Shown here: positions 23,350-35,782 of the stretch, one piece after another
Layout of the letters: each line of letters begins with the position of its first letter
How positions within the stretch are numbered: the first letter of the stretch is position 1
Source of the DNA: Dactylis glomerata
Taxonomy: Eukaryota; Streptophyta; Magnoliopsida; Poales; Poaceae
Reading direction: 5' to 3'
Assembly (NCBI GenBank): GCA_007115705.1
Contig: QXEO01001036.1
Coordinates: forward strand, 124,001 to 188,000
DNA: 64,000 bases
Program-made: the position numbers and the translations under genes
The notes under the pieces: model-generated
Seen by the model: only the letters and a program-made list of their open reading frames with translations
Database searches by the model: none
What the model was told of the DNA's origin: nothing

Positions 23350-24322
23350 ATGGAGAAGTCTCCATTTGGTTCCCTATTTGGGAACACCACTGCTACAATT
23401 ACGGTAGTGGATGAACCACTGTCTGCTCAATTAGATCCTTTTAAAATACCTATGAAAATTGTTGAACGTGTTATGAATAACTGCTATTCAGGAGATGGAA
23501 CCGTCCATCCGGGTGATCATTTACTCTTTATACATGAATTATGCGAGTTGTTTAAGTATACAGGTATTTCATCGAGCCAGGTTAAGAGAAAGCTATTCTC
23601 TTTATCACTGAAGGGCAGAGCTGCGGAATGGTATAGGCTGCTCAAGGATGGTCCATCTATTGGCTGGGAGGAAATTGTACCTCTCTTTTATTCCAAATTC
23701 TATCCTCCAAGTGAGATTCATAAAGATCGGAATCAGATATATAATTTTTGGCCTCATGATGGATAGAGTATTGCCCAAGCGTGGGGGAGATTGAAGTCAC
23801 TAATGCTCAAATGCCCCATTCATGAGCTCCCCAGTAATATTGTTATTAGTAACTTTTATGCAAGGCTTACTCTTCACGGCAAGGATTTATTGGATGCTTC
23901 TTGCTTTGGATTATTTACATTTTACACGCATGAAAGAAGAAGCTAAATGGGATCTTCTTGTCCGTATTCAAGAAAATACTGAAGGATGGGAGAACGACAA
24001 AGGTAGAAAGTCAGGTATAAATTATGATTATGAATGCATTAAAGCTTTTATGGGAACCGATGATTTTCATAATGTTAGTGTTGTTTATGGTCTTGATTCT
24101 CAAATACTTGCTAACTGTTTTAAGGCTTTTGCCTCTTATCTTGATGTTCCAAAGAAGGATTGGAACAAGTACCATGCGCCTTATAAAGATATTACTAGTT
24201 GTATTCCTGCTAGAACTACTGAAGTTTGTACTGTTGATCACATTTTGCCTGAGCTTTATTTTGAGAAAACGCCTTTCCCTGCTAAGGTAAAGGAGCATTC
24301 TACTTTAATTAGTGTGCTTTAA
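23350..24322 (+). pseudogene. gag of element C, interrupted
   Basis: The capsid-like frame starts at the ATG at 23350 and shows the retrotransposon gag segment (KGRAAEWY, then WEEIVPLFYSKFYPP at about residues 94-120). A TAG at 23764-23766 interrupts it. The same frame continues with SIAQAW...RLKSLMLKCP and then shifts frame near 23920, and a second stop lies at 24320. No CCHC knuckle is visible. The product would form the particle shell, but this copy cannot make it intact. Confidence 0.8.
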
Positions 24323-24375
24323 AAAGTGCAAAGAAAGCTGTAAAACCTGATGAGCAAATTACTGTTAAGTCTCCT

Positions 24376-26724
24376 GTGGCTATAGTGAAGGACCTTGTTA
24401 CTAAAAATGTAGAAGATGGACATATTATCTTTTGTGAAGATGCGTCTAACATTGTTTCACATCCTAGTAGACCTAGGAAAACAAGTGTTCCTGTGCTTTC
24501 TGTCAGGATTGGTGATCATTGCTATTATGGCTTATGCGACATTGGTGCAAGTTCAAGTGCTATTCCTTTCGAGCTTTATAAAGAAATCATGCATGAAATT
24601 GGTCCTTATGAACTTGAAGAAATTGATGTGGTTATTCAGCTTGCTAATAGAGAAACTATCTCTCCAATTGGTATTGTTAGAGATGTGGAAGTTCTATGCG
24701 GTAAGACTAAATATCCTGCTGATTTTCTAATACTTGGTACAGCTGCTAGTAAAACTTGTCCTATTATTTTTGGTAGACCATTTTTGAATACTTGTGGCGC
24801 TGTTATAGATTTAAAGAAGGAGAAAACTTTGACTAAGTTTGATGGAGAATCTTATGAGTTTAATTTTTCTAAGTTTACTAAAGCTCCTTATGAAAATGAA
24901 TTGCCTAATGAAGATTTTCGAGTTGAACAGCTTGCCTCTATTGCTCTTGCTCCTAATAATGCTTTGCAACAATTTATGGAGGACCATGAAAGTGAGATCT
25001 TCAGGGAAGAAAGAGATGAGATTGACGAGATTCTTCTTCGTCAACCAGAGTTGATTAAACACAATTTACCTATGGAGGATTTGGGTACCACTTTGCCACC
25101 CAAGGAAGATCCTGTTTTTGATTTAAAACCTTTACCTGATGATCTTAAATATGCTTATATTGATGATAAGAAAATATATCTTGTTATTATTAGTTCTAGA
25201 CTTTTAGGAAAGGAAGAAGAAAGGTTATTGGAAATATTGAGGAAACACCGAGGAGCTATGGGATATACTCTTGATGATTTAAAAGGGATTTCTCCTACTA
25301 TATGTCAGCATGCTATTAACATGGATCCAGATGCGAAGCCAGTTGTTGAACATCAACGCCATTTAATTCCTAAGATGAAGTAAGTGGTAAGAAATGAGGT
25401 ATTGAAACTTCTTGATGTTGGTATTATTTATCCTATTACTGATAGTAGATGGGTTAGTCCTGTTCATTGTGTTCCTAAGAAAGGAGGAATAACTGTTGTG
25501 CCTAATGAGAATAACAAGCTTATTCATCAGAGGGTAGTAGTTGGTTATAGGATGTGCATCGATTTTAGAAAGGTCAACAAAGTTACTAAGAAAGATCATT
25601 ATCCTTTACCGTTTATAGATCAAATGTCAGAGAGGTTATCTAAGAAAACTCATTTTTGTTTTCTTGATGCTTATTCTGGTTTTCTCTCAGATTGCTGTTA
25701 AAAAGCAAGATCAAGAGAAAGCCACTTTTACTTGTCCTTATGGAACTTATGCTTATAGACGTATGCCTTTTGGTTTGTGCAATGCTCCTGCTACTTTTCA
25801 AAGATGCATGTCTGCTATTTTTCATGGATTTTGTGAAGAAATTGTGGAGGTATTCATGGACAATTTCTCCTTATATGGAACTTCTTTTGATAATTGTTTG
25901 CACAACCTTATAAAGTTTTGCAGAGGTGTGAAGAAAATAATCTTGTTCTTAATTGGGAGAAATGCCACTTTATGGTGAACAAAGGAATTGTTCTTGGACA
26001 TAAAATCTTCAAAAGAGGTATTGAAGTTGACAGAGCAAAATTTGAAGCAATTGAGAAAATACCCTGTCCTAGGGATGTTAAAGGTATTCGTAGTATTCTT
26101 GGTCATGCTGGTTTTTATAGGAGGTTTATTAAAGATTTCTCTAAGATTTCAAAGCTTCTTACTAATCTTCTTCAAAAGGATGTACCATTTGTTTTTGATG
26201 ATGATTGTAAGGAAGCTTTCAAAACTCTTAAGAAGGCTTTAACTACTGCTCCTATTGTTCAACCACCTGATTGGAATTTACCCTTTGAAATTATGTGTGA
26301 TGCTAGCGATTTTGCTGTAGGTGCTATTCTTGGACAGCACATAGATAAGAAGTTGAATGTTATTCATTATGCTAGTAAGACTCTTGATGCTGCTCAGAAG
26401 AATTATGCTACTACTGAGAAGGAGTTTCTTGCTATTGTTTTTGCATGTGATAAGTTTAGACCTTATATTGTTGATTCAAAAGTTACTATTCATACTGATC
26501 ACGCTGCTATTATGTATCTTATGTCAAAGAAGGATGCTAAGCCTAGGCTGATTAGATGGGTGTTACTTTTACAAGAGTTTGATTTGCATATTGTAGATAG
26601 GAAAGGTGCCGAAAATCCCGTTGCTGATAATTTGTCTAGGTTGGAAAATATTTCTTTTGATCCTATTCCTGTTAATGATAGTTGTCCAAATGAACAGTTG
26701 GCTTCAATAAAGGTAACCTCGTGA
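24376..26724 (+). pseudogene. Protease, reverse transcriptase and RNase H of element C, interrupted
   Basis: The protease shows the catalytic motif as CDIGASSS near 24536-24560. An in-frame TAA at 25381-25383 precedes the RT. RT blocks are visible as CIDFRKVN and HYPLPFID, then after a frameshift near 25690 as YRRMPFGLCNAPATFQRCM. The active-site block is FMDN where the family normally has two Asp residues (about 25854-25865). A further frameshift lies near 25920. RNase H blocks (FEIMCDASDFAVGA, TTEKEFLA, HTDHAAI) run to the stop at 26724. The copy is dead for replication. Confidence 0.85.
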
Positions 26725-26916
26725 GAGAATCCTTGGTATGCTGATTATGCTAACTTTATTATTTCCAAGTATTTGCCTCCAACTTTTATAGCCCAGCAAA
26801 GGCGGAAATTCTTTTATGACTTGAGGCATTATTTTTGGGATGACCCACACTTATATAAAGAAGGAGTGGATGGTATTATGTGAATATGTGTTCCAGAATA
26901 CGAACAACAAGAGATA

Positions 26917-28071
26917 TTGAGAAAATGTCATAGTAGTGCTTATGGAGGATATCATGTTGGAGATAGAACTGCACAAAAAGTTCTACAATCAGGTTTTTAT
27001 TGGCCTACCCTTTTTAAAGATGCTAGAAAGTTTATTTTATCTTGTGATGAATGCCAAAGAGTTGGTAATATTTCTAGACGCAATGAAATGCCTATGAGTT
27101 ATTCTCTTGTTATTGAACCATTTGACTGTTGGGAATTTGACTTTATGGGTCCTTTTCCTCCTTCAGAAGGTTATACTCATATACTCGTTGCTGTTGATTA
27201 TGTTACTAAGTGGGTAGAAGCTATACCTACGAAGAGTGCCGATGGTGAGACCTCGTTAAAGATGCTTAAGGATGTTATTTTTCCTAGGTTTGGTGTGCCT
27301 AGATATCTTATGACTGACGGAGGTTCTCATTTTATTCATGGTGGTTTTACGAAAACTCTTGCTAGATATGACGTTAATCATAGAATTGCTTCTGCTTATC
27401 ATCCCCAAACTAGTGGGCAAGTAGAGCTATCGAATAGAGAGATCAAGTCTATCTTGCAGAAGACTGTTAATAGATCTAGGAAAAACTGGGCTAGCAAGTT
27501 GAACGATGCTTTATGGGCTTATAGAACTGCTTATAAGAACCCCATGGGCATGTCTCCTTACAAAATGGTTTACGGAAAAGCATGTCACTTGCCTTTAGAA
27601 TTAGAACACAAAGCTTTTTGGGCAGTGAGAGAGCTTAATAGGAATTTTAAACTTGCCGGTAAGAAAAGGTTGCTTGATTTGAGTTCCTTAGATGAGTGGA
27701 GAAATGAAGCCTATGAGAATGCCAGACTTTTTAAAGAGAAAGTCAAGCAATGGCATGATAGGAGAATTCTTAAGAGAGAATTTCATGTTGGTGAGAAAGT
27801 TCTATTGTATAGGTCTCGTCTCAGATTTTTTGCAGGACAATTACTCTCGAAATGGGAAGGACCCTTTGTTATTGAAGAGGTGTATCGTTCAGGTGCGATA
27901 AAGATTGCTTCGCTTAAAGATGACACTACGCAAGTGTTGAATGGGCAAAGACTCAAGCATTATATTTTCGGAGATTCTTATAATGAAGATGTCGATGTTA
28001 TTCAAATGTTGACCCCGGAAGAATTCATCAAAGAGCATATGCAGGAAACTGCAGAGTCCGTTTTTGAATAG
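26917..28071 (+). CDS. Integrase of element C (frame open, upstream part cut off by a stop)
   Basis: The integrase inserts element DNA into the chromosome. The frame is open for 384 residues. The zinc-binding region shows HSSAYGGYH and CDEC. The catalytic core has Asp in FDFMGPF, Asp in MTDGGSHF, and Glu 36 residues after it (D-35-E spacing) in GQVELSNRE. A basic C-terminal segment (VGEKVLLYRSRLRFFAGQL then WEGPFVI) is the GPY/F-like module, with no chromodomain. A stop at 26881 separates it from RNase H, so it would no longer be made as part of the polyprotein. Confidence 0.85.
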   Translation: MRKCHSSAYGGYHVGDRTAQKVLQSGFYWPTLFKDARKFILSCDECQRVGNISRRNEMPMSYSLVIEPFDCWEFDFMGPFPPSEGYTHILVAVDYVTKWVEAIPTKSADGETSLKMLKDVIFPRFGVPRYLMTDGGSHFIHGGFTKTLARYDVNHRIASAYHPQTSGQVELSNREIKSILQKTVNRSRKNWASKLNDALWAYRTAYKNPMGMSPYKMVYGKACHLPLELEHKAFWAVRELNRNFKLAGKKRLLDLSSLDEWRNEAYENARLFKEKVKQWHDRRILKREFHVGEKVLLYRSRLRFFAGQLLSKWEGPFVIEEVYRSGAIKIASLKDDTTQVLNGQRLKHYIFGDSYNEDVDVIQMLTPEEFIKEHMQETAESVFE

Positions 28072-28188
28072 GTAACAATTCTAGTCAGAAAAGGTTCGCG
28101 TTAAACTTTTTTGTTAATACTTTTGTTATTTATATTAAATATGAAAAATCACGAGACAGGAACGGGTTGGAAATGGAGCTCGGAGGCT

Positions 28189-28315
28189 CCACACCACCTG
28201 GTGGCGTGGGCCCCCTACTGGCCGTGCCACCCTGTGGTGTGTCCGCCTCGGAACTCGTTTCCGTCACGGTTTCCTCCTGTGACTTCGTTTCGATGTTTAA
28301 TTTTTGCCTATATAA
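28189..28315 (+). promoter_or_regulatory. Internal promoter-like module: GC hairpin plus TATA box
   Basis: A GC-rich hairpin (CCACACCACC/GGTGGCGTGG, 28189-28212) is followed by CTATATAACC with TATATAA at 28309-28315, about 95 bp before the ATG of the accessory ORF. The same arrangement, with closely similar hairpin sequence, is present in the element's own LTR (hairpin 21999-22025, TATA-like box about 22090). Confidence 0.5.
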
Positions 28316-28410
28316 CCCCCCGGATTACCCGAGGTCTGTATATCGTGTTCTCGTCGTATTTTTGTTCCAATCTGTTTCTGTCAGGATTTGTTCTCAGTTT
28401 TAGAGGCATC

Positions 28411-28953
28411 ATGGCCTCCGCAAGCAACGACAAGGAGAAGACGCCTTCGAAAGATGATCACCAAGACCCCAAGCTGAAGGAGGAGGTTGAGAGTGAAGCC
28501 GGGGAAGAAGAAATAGAAGAAGAACAACGTTCATGCACTCGCTCTATCGTCGCAAGTATTGGAGTGGTGACGAACCCTAGCAAGTTCAAGAGGAGCGCGC
28601 GGATAAGCACTGGAGGGGGTGTTCCTCGCTATACTTTAGCTCCACGGACATCTTCTCCAGGCAACAATCCCTTCCATACTCTAATACATGAGCATCAATT
28701 CCAACAGGTGCCTAGATCAAGATTGCCTTCTAGTTGGGATATAGATTGTTCTAACAGTGCAGGGAAAGAAAGCTCTAAGTGTGAAGAAGAATGGGGAAAT
28801 AATTCCAAGAGCTGGGATTCTCCGCCCGACATGCTCATGAGCCGTGTTGAGCATAACTCGGAGATGATTCATAATCTCAGCTACAAGATTGATGACTTGA
28901 GGGATTTGATTGAGAAGCTTATTAAAGACTCACCACCACCGCCGAAGGAGTAA
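28411..28953 (+). CDS. Accessory ORF after integrase in element C, 180 aa, function unknown
   Basis: The ATG at 28411 opens a 181-codon frame with no defects, in contrast to the broken gag and pol. The N-terminus is highly charged (Lys/Asp/Glu-rich, about residues 5-45). A basic segment with KFKRSARIS follows, and the C-terminal 45 residues (MSRVEHNSEMIHNLSYKIDD...) look like an amphipathic coiled-coil helix ending in a Pro run. There is no signal peptide or membrane segment, so despite its env position it does not look like an envelope protein. The frame stays open upstream to 28111, but the TATA box at 28309 favours the internal ATG. Confidence 0.6.
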   Translation: MASASNDKEKTPSKDDHQDPKLKEEVESEAGEEEIEEEQRSCTRSIVASIGVVTNPSKFKRSARISTGGGVPRYTLAPRTSSPGNNPFHTLIHEHQFQQVPRSRLPSSWDIDCSNSAGKESSKCEEEWGNNSKSWDSPPDMLMSRVEHNSEMIHNLSYKIDDLRDLIEKLIKDSPPPPKE

Positions 28954-30651
28954 TTCGTCATTGGTATAGGCATCCCCTTGGTTTGTTCCAAGCTTGGGGG
29001 AGTGTCGCGGTATCACATCATTACCCTTTTACCCATTTACTTTTCAAGTAGAGTCATATCATGAATAGAGAAGTTATCTTATAGAATAGTTTGCAGTGTG
29101 AAAGTATCCTCCTTTAGTTGGTTACCTATGTATCCCTTGGTGTGAGTTGCGGTTATGAAATATTAATGAGAAGTCTTATCAGTTACTTTCCGCACACTTT
29201 ATTTTAGTTTGCAATCTTTGTTATATGAGTAGTCTTGTTGATTAGTATTGGTATCATTTTGGGAGCATGAGTAAATCTAGTTGGTTTTGGCAAACTTAGC
29301 ATTGGTCAGTAGCAACAATACCTTGAGGCTTGAGTAGAAAAGAGGGAAATACTAGTAGATACATCGTTTCAGCTTTCCTTCATGATTGGCTCATAAGCAT
29401 TAGTATTCTCAAGTTAAAATCGTTTGTACTTTCAAGGAAATTTGCATGATTGTTTTCTATCACATATATGTTTGTTTGTTTCATGCAACTCTTATACTTT
29501 CTACCCAGCTTTTCTAGCCAAAAGCCTGTACTGAGAGGGAATACTTCTCGTGCATCCAATCCCCAAAAACCAAGTTACTTCCAGAGAGTCCACTATAAAT
29601 TCCTATGCATGGTATTTCAAGCCATTCCAAGTAAATTTTCATGTGCTACCTTTCAAAAACCTTTAACTACTTCTCATTTTGTGCCACTGTTTTTAGCTCA
29701 TGAGGACGTAGTGGTTGGGTTTGTTATCTTCCATACTAAATTGAGTACCCCTCGACTTGCATGCTTCATCTGCTCATCACTAATTTTGCAAGGGAGCTGG
29801 TCAGACCATTGTAATCTAAAAAAAAGATAAAAAAAAGAAAAAGGCACTCCTCCATGGTATGTGAAAGTTGGTGGACACCCGATGGAATCGGTTAGCCATG
29901 GTTTGAGAAAGGAAAAGTGGGGAGGAGTGCCAAGCTATAAAAGAGCACAATTGTGCCAATTAATCAACATCTCGGAACCGCTCTCACTTGTTTAGTATGA
30001 AAGATAGCAAGAACTCCGTTGCTAGTCGTTGACAGAAACAACCACCTCTCAAAACAACTTTTACCTCTTTTTTACAAATGAAAAGCTCTAGCACATGTTT
30101 AATCCCTGCTTCCCTCTGCGAAGGGCCTATCTTTTACTTTTATGTTGAGTCAACCTATTCCCCTTTGTCTCAAGCAAGCATTTGAGTTGTTATGTTTCAT
30201 TCATCCATATGTTGATTTGTTCAACCATGTTTACTATTTTCCTTTGTTCAGTATGATGCTTTTATCTGAAAGAATATATCTCTGAAAGCTTTCTATGATT
30301 GTAAAGAGATTGTTATGGTTGAGCTTGTGACTTTTGCCTTGTTGGCTCTGATATAAAAAAAAGCTCCTTTCAAAATATAAGTACAGTCTGTTCATTGTTC
30401 TCTGACCAAGAACAAAGGTTTGCCATCACCAATCATGATTTACCTTGTGCATCTTTATTGTGATTCCCTTTGCTTATTGCAAGTCTAGTTATATGAAGGG
30501 AAGTTGCTGTCTATTATGACTTGTGCCTTGGTAAATGTGATACTTCTTGTCCATATTTTGTTTATCGACACTCCACTCCATAAACCCGTGGTCATGTTTA
30601 CCGAGTTCAGTTTTCGCTTGGGGACAAGCGAGGTCTAAGCTTGGGGGGAGT
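28954..30651 (+). other. Untranslated 3' internal region of element C with PPT
   Basis: No supported coding frame (the 126-aa frame at 29450-29830 has no domain). A polypurine-like CCAAGCTTGGGGGAG lies at 28989-29003, and a second, AAGCTTGGGGGGAG, abuts the 3' LTR at 30637-30650 and is the working PPT. Confidence 0.7.
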
Positions 30652-31207
30652 TGATACGTCCATTTTGCATCACTATTTTATATCATAATTTACTATTATT
30701 CATTGATATATTTCATATTTAGATGTGATACTTATGTTGTTTCCTCTACTTTTACATGTTTGATGATTATTGGAGAACTTGCTGCCGGAGTCAGGATTCT
30801 GCTGGAAAAAGAACCGTCAAGACACCATATTTCTGAAGATCAACAATTCCAGGAAAATACCCAGAAATTCATATATTACCAGAAGACGAAAGTAGCCAGA
30901 AGGAGAGAGCGAAAGGAGCAGCAGGGGGCCCACACCACCAGGTGGCGCGGGCCAGCCCCTGGCCGCGCGACCTTGGGGTGAGGCCACCCTGGCCCACTTC
31001 TGCCATCGCCCCCTCGCATATATTGTCATCCCTGAAAACCTAAGTCGAGGGGAGGATCAGAGATAGACACCGCCGCCTCTGCGGGGCGGAAAACACTGAG
31101 AGAGAAAAGCTCTCTGGCAGGCAGAAATCTGCCGGGGAAATTCCTTCCCGGAGAGGGGAGATCGTCGCCATCATCATCACCATCGCGCTGGACTTCATCG
31201 GGATCAT
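30652..31207 (+). repeat. 3' LTR of element C, first part
   Basis: Matches 21723-22277 with scattered substitutions, then stops at ...GGATCAT where element B begins. It continues at 39686. Confidence 0.92.
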
Positions 31208-32851
31208 TGGTGCTTGCGGTGTTGATAGTTTTTCACCGTCCAGTTGGGAACCCCAAGAGGAAGGTATGATTAATATAGCAGCAAGGTTTCCCCTCAGTAA
31301 GAAACCAAGGTTTATCGATCCAAAGGGGAAGAAGCCAAACGACTGAAGGTGATGCTTGCTAGCTTGCGACAGCTCCGGACAATTTATAAGGCGCCTCGTC
31401 CAAGCTTTGCTTTGCCAGCTGCAACACGGAACCTGCACGCAACACGACCAAATACTTTGCTCCCAACTTACGATGAGGTTGTCAATCTCACCGGTTTGCT
31501 TGAAACAAAGGAATAAGCGTATCAAGTGGAAAATAATAATAGTATGCGAGTAAAGTAAACAGTGCGAGTAAAGTAAATAGGTGATAGCAATATAATGGAA
31601 ATAGGACCGGGGTCCACAGTTCACTAGTGGTGTCTCTCCATAAGATAAAATAATACATGCTGGGTAAACAAATTACAGTTGGGTAATTGATAGAATAAAG
31701 ACAACGTGCATATGATGAGAGGATCACTATGAGATTTACTCTAGGCATTACAACAAGATACATAGACCGCCATCCAACTGCATCTATGACTAATAATCCA
31801 CTTGTGGCAAATCAATCTTAGAACTCCACAAGTATTAAGTTGCGAACAACAGATAATTGCATTAAGCAAAGTGTGTAATGTAAACAAAGCATATGCCCTC
31901 GAGCATATGAATATTGTTTTCCCCGTAGTAGCAACAGCACATCTACAACCTTAGAGGTTTCTGTCACTCCCCCAGATTAAATAGAGGCATGAACCCACTA
32001 TCGAGCATAAATACCCCCTCTTGGAGTCACTAGCAACTACTCGGCCAAGATAGCTACTAACAACGGAGAGCATGCAAGATCATAAACAACATAGAGATAA
32101 CATAAGGTAAATTTCAGTACATCAACTCAAGCATAACACCAATATTCATCGGATCCCAATAAACCAAACATGTAGAATTACATAACGGTGATCTCAATCC
32201 TGTAAGGCAGCTCATGAGATCTAAACATGAAGCACATGGTGGAGAAGACAACCATCTAGCTACTGCTATGGACCCATAGTCCAAGCTAGACTACTCACTC
32301 ATCGCTCCGGAGGCAAGCATGGCGATGAAGAAGACCTCCGATGGCGATTCCCCTCTCCGGCAGGGTGCCGAGAAGAGCTTCTGGACCCTCCCGATCTTCG
32401 GGTCCACGACGGTGGCAAATCGCGATGTGTTCTGGAAAAGTGATCTGGTCCTTAGGTTTTTCCCGTCGGGGGGTCTTTATAGGCGAAGGGCATCATCAGG
32501 AGTGGACCGAGGCACCCTCACACATAGGGGGCGTGGCCTGCCCCTGGGCCGCACCGCCCTGTTGTGTGGGGCCCTCGTGGCCCCACTCCGTCTCCTCTTC
32601 GGTTCTCTGAAAGCTTCGGTGAAATTCTGGGCGACTGGCTTTGGTTTCGTCCAATTCCGAGAATATTTCCTATGTAACTTTTCTGAAACACAAAAACATC
32701 AGAAAACAGGGAACTGGCACTGTGGCGACTTGTTAATAGGTTAGTCTCGGAAAATGTATAAAAGTGCCACGAAGTGTAATGAAACACTAAGCAAATGGTG
32801 TAAAAACAAGCATGGAGCATCAAAAATTATGGATACGTTTGAGACGTATCA
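31208..32851 (-). repeat. 3' LTR of element B (left copy)
   Basis: 1644 bp, with a TATA box CTATAAAG on the minus strand at about 32475-32482. It is preceded on the minus strand by the PPT-like AAGCTTGGGGATGC at 32852-32865. Confidence 0.92.
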
Positions 32852-35782
32852 GCATCCCCAAGCTTAACTCCTGCTCGTCCTCGAGTAGGTAAGTGATAAC
32901 AAAAGAAATAATTTTTGAGGTGACATGCACCTACACAATCTTGATCATCTATGTAAGCGTTGTGCGCTGGGATCAAAAGAACTTAAAACATGGGCATGAA
33001 AGACATAATCTTGATAGAAGAAACTTAGCAACCATGTTATAACATGAAAATGAACACAAACAAAAGATCATGAAAATAAAACAATGAAAGTCAAACATGT
33101 GTTCAAATCATAAGGAAAAATATAGCAAATGGTTTTCAGCTTGTCCTTCATGAAGAGCAAAACATAAATGTATATGACACCTTCAAGTTTAAGAGGGCGA
33201 CTAGATGCAAATAATTTAAGAACAAGTGAAACCAACAATATGAATCAATCAATGAAAACTTTGGGACAATGCACATTATACTCAGAATGACAACTATGCT
33301 CTCTTAACGGTGCATAAAGATAGAAGGTGGTGACTCAACATAAAAGTAAAAGAAAGGCCCTTCGCGGAGGGAAGCAGTGATTGCAAGTTTTATAAACCTT
33401 CAAAAATTATGGTACTTACCGGCTTTGAGCTCTCATTGCCCCCATCATAAGCATCTTGAATGGTTAAAGTTAATGTGAGAACACTTATGCAGCATATGCT
33501 TGACAAATCATAAGTTGAAAATCTCGTGTCCCGTGAATACGAGTACCCAAACCTCATGCTACTCGACTTAGAGTCCCAAGCAAGCTCTTGTCATTGTAAA
33601 TATATGTGTATCATCGAGAACCGCCAACGGGGTACCACCGTGCCCGATGACATGGAACAAGCCCAGATCAAAATGACAGGACAAGCAGACAATGAACACC
33701 TCGACATCTCTTTTATTTACCACTTGTATAGCTTTTTATTTTGAGATGCGTCGTCGAATGTTCACTATGGGCATGCTGCAAATTTCCACCATGAATTATG
33801 CATGGCTTAGATTGGCAGCCCAGGCGTTTCTCTAACACATATACAAACTCCATGATCCCGCAAGATTCCCAATTCATTTCACACCGCGAGTATCCATAAA
33901 CAAAAGATCACGATATCAACTCAAATAAGAAGTGCAATGTTGAAAGCTTGCCCCATGACGGCATGACTGGGCTAATCTCCAACTTACAACTTGCAAGCAT
34001 AACAACTCAACACAAGAGACCACAATATCAAATTTTTAAGAACGAGAAAAAGTAAAGTGTGCCTTCCGGTTCGTGAGAGCTTTACTGACCAATTTTCGTA
34101 TAACACTGGTAAGAGTTTAATTTGAAGAGTAGATAAAAGCAAGTCAAATTTACTTTGGAATAGCAAATTGCTAGTAGGTATGTATGGTGGACACTTTGGC
34201 AAACTTGGTTTTTAGGAGTTGGATGCACGAGTAGAGCTCATACTCAGTACGAGGCGAGGGCTAGCAAAACACTGGGAGCGACCAACTAAGAGAGCAATAA
34301 TGACCATAATCATGCAAAGCGACAAAGCAACATTAAAAGAAGCATAAGATGGCATCAAAAGTCAAAACCTAAATGATCATAAAGGTTATTGGCAACTTTG
34401 TAAGAGTCTAACATGTGTGAGCATGCACCAAGTCAACCCAAATAAAGCATCAAGGAGAAAACCAAAATAATGCTTCCAAACGATAAAAACAACGCATGAT
34501 TTTTTCATAGGCTCATTAAGCAATCCCAGTTATTTGAGACAAGTCATGCTACAGCAAAACCACTAAGCATACTATCAAAAAGACATCAAGCACGACATGC
34601 AAAAGCCTAGGCCGCAGTCTACACAAGCTCCTTCTTGTACCACTTTTTTGCATAAAGCTTTTTCTCTTTTCCAACACCATTCAAACTTTTTATAAACACC
34701 TCTTTTGACGAAAACTAATAAAGACCAAAGGCAAAAATACACCTTGACAAAGAGATATAACAAGATCTGAATGCAAATCAAGGCAAAAATCGAAAGCTAA
34801 ACGCAGTTCTAGAAAAAGAGAACACTCGTTGAAACGATAAGAGTGAAAAATAGAGTGTTCTTGGCAAATAAAAAGCAAGACAACTTCTCTAAAAGAAATT
34901 TGTTGGGGTCCAACCATTTATTGCAGCAAACAAAACTAAACAAAACTGAAAACTAAAAACAACTGACGCTCCAAGAAAAACGCATAATGCATGAAGCAAT
35001 AAAAATATAGTGTGTTGAAAGGTGACCTGATTTTTGCCGATGAAGAAGGGGTGCCTCGGGGGCATCCCCAAGCTTTGACGCTTGTACCTCTTAGATATTT
35101 CTTGGGGTGACATGGGCATCCCCAAGCTTGAGCTTTTGTCCATTCTTCAACTCATCTCATCACTCTCCGATCCCTACACTTGAAAACTTCCTTCATACAA
35201 AACTAAACACAAATCTATTAGCAACATTAGTGTAAGCATAACAATGAATCAACCCTTTTTGCTTCAGGTTTCAACCTAAAACCACCACATATAAAGTATA
35301 TACTACCGTAGCAACTTCCCCAAAAGTTCCGTGATCAAAAGAACTAAAAAAGAAAGCGATAAAGCGGCAAACATAAATATTGGCAGAAATCTGTCAAAAC
35401 AGAACATCTGACGAATGTCGAATTTTTAGAGGGTTTTCTGTTGCTCAAATCAAAAAGTGTTCAACTAATGAAAGTTTGTATATAACCTGGGGCATATGCA
35501 CAAGAAATCGCAGGTCCAAAATATATACATAGAATTTTCACGAATTTTTACGGTGCAGCACCAAAAACTGTTTCAGGACAGCAACATCCCCAAATCTTAC
35601 CTCGCTCAAATTAGAGGCTTCTCTTGGCACAAAAACGAAATAAAAAGGATAAGGAGAGGTCATTACAGTAGTAATAACTTCCAAGACTCAAATAAAAGAA
35701 AAAGAACTGAAATTAAAACATTGGGTTATCTCCCAAGAGTGCTTTTCTTTAACGCCTTTGAGCTAGGCGCAGAAAATGCGAA
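32852..35782 (-). other. Gene-free 3' interior of element B with repeated PPT-like motifs
   Basis: About 2.9 kb without a supported frame. The motif AAGCTTGGGGATGC (minus strand) occurs at the LTR edge (32852-32865) and again near 35063-35076 and 35117-35130. 35165-35780 matches positions 1-620 of element A. Confidence 0.7.

Noticed and set aside
28111..28410. N-terminal extension of the accessory ORF with a hydrophobic stretch, as in an envelope protein
   Set aside because: This stretch overlaps the GC hairpin and TATA box. The charged, coiled-coil protein from 28411 has no membrane segment, so an envelope call is not supported.
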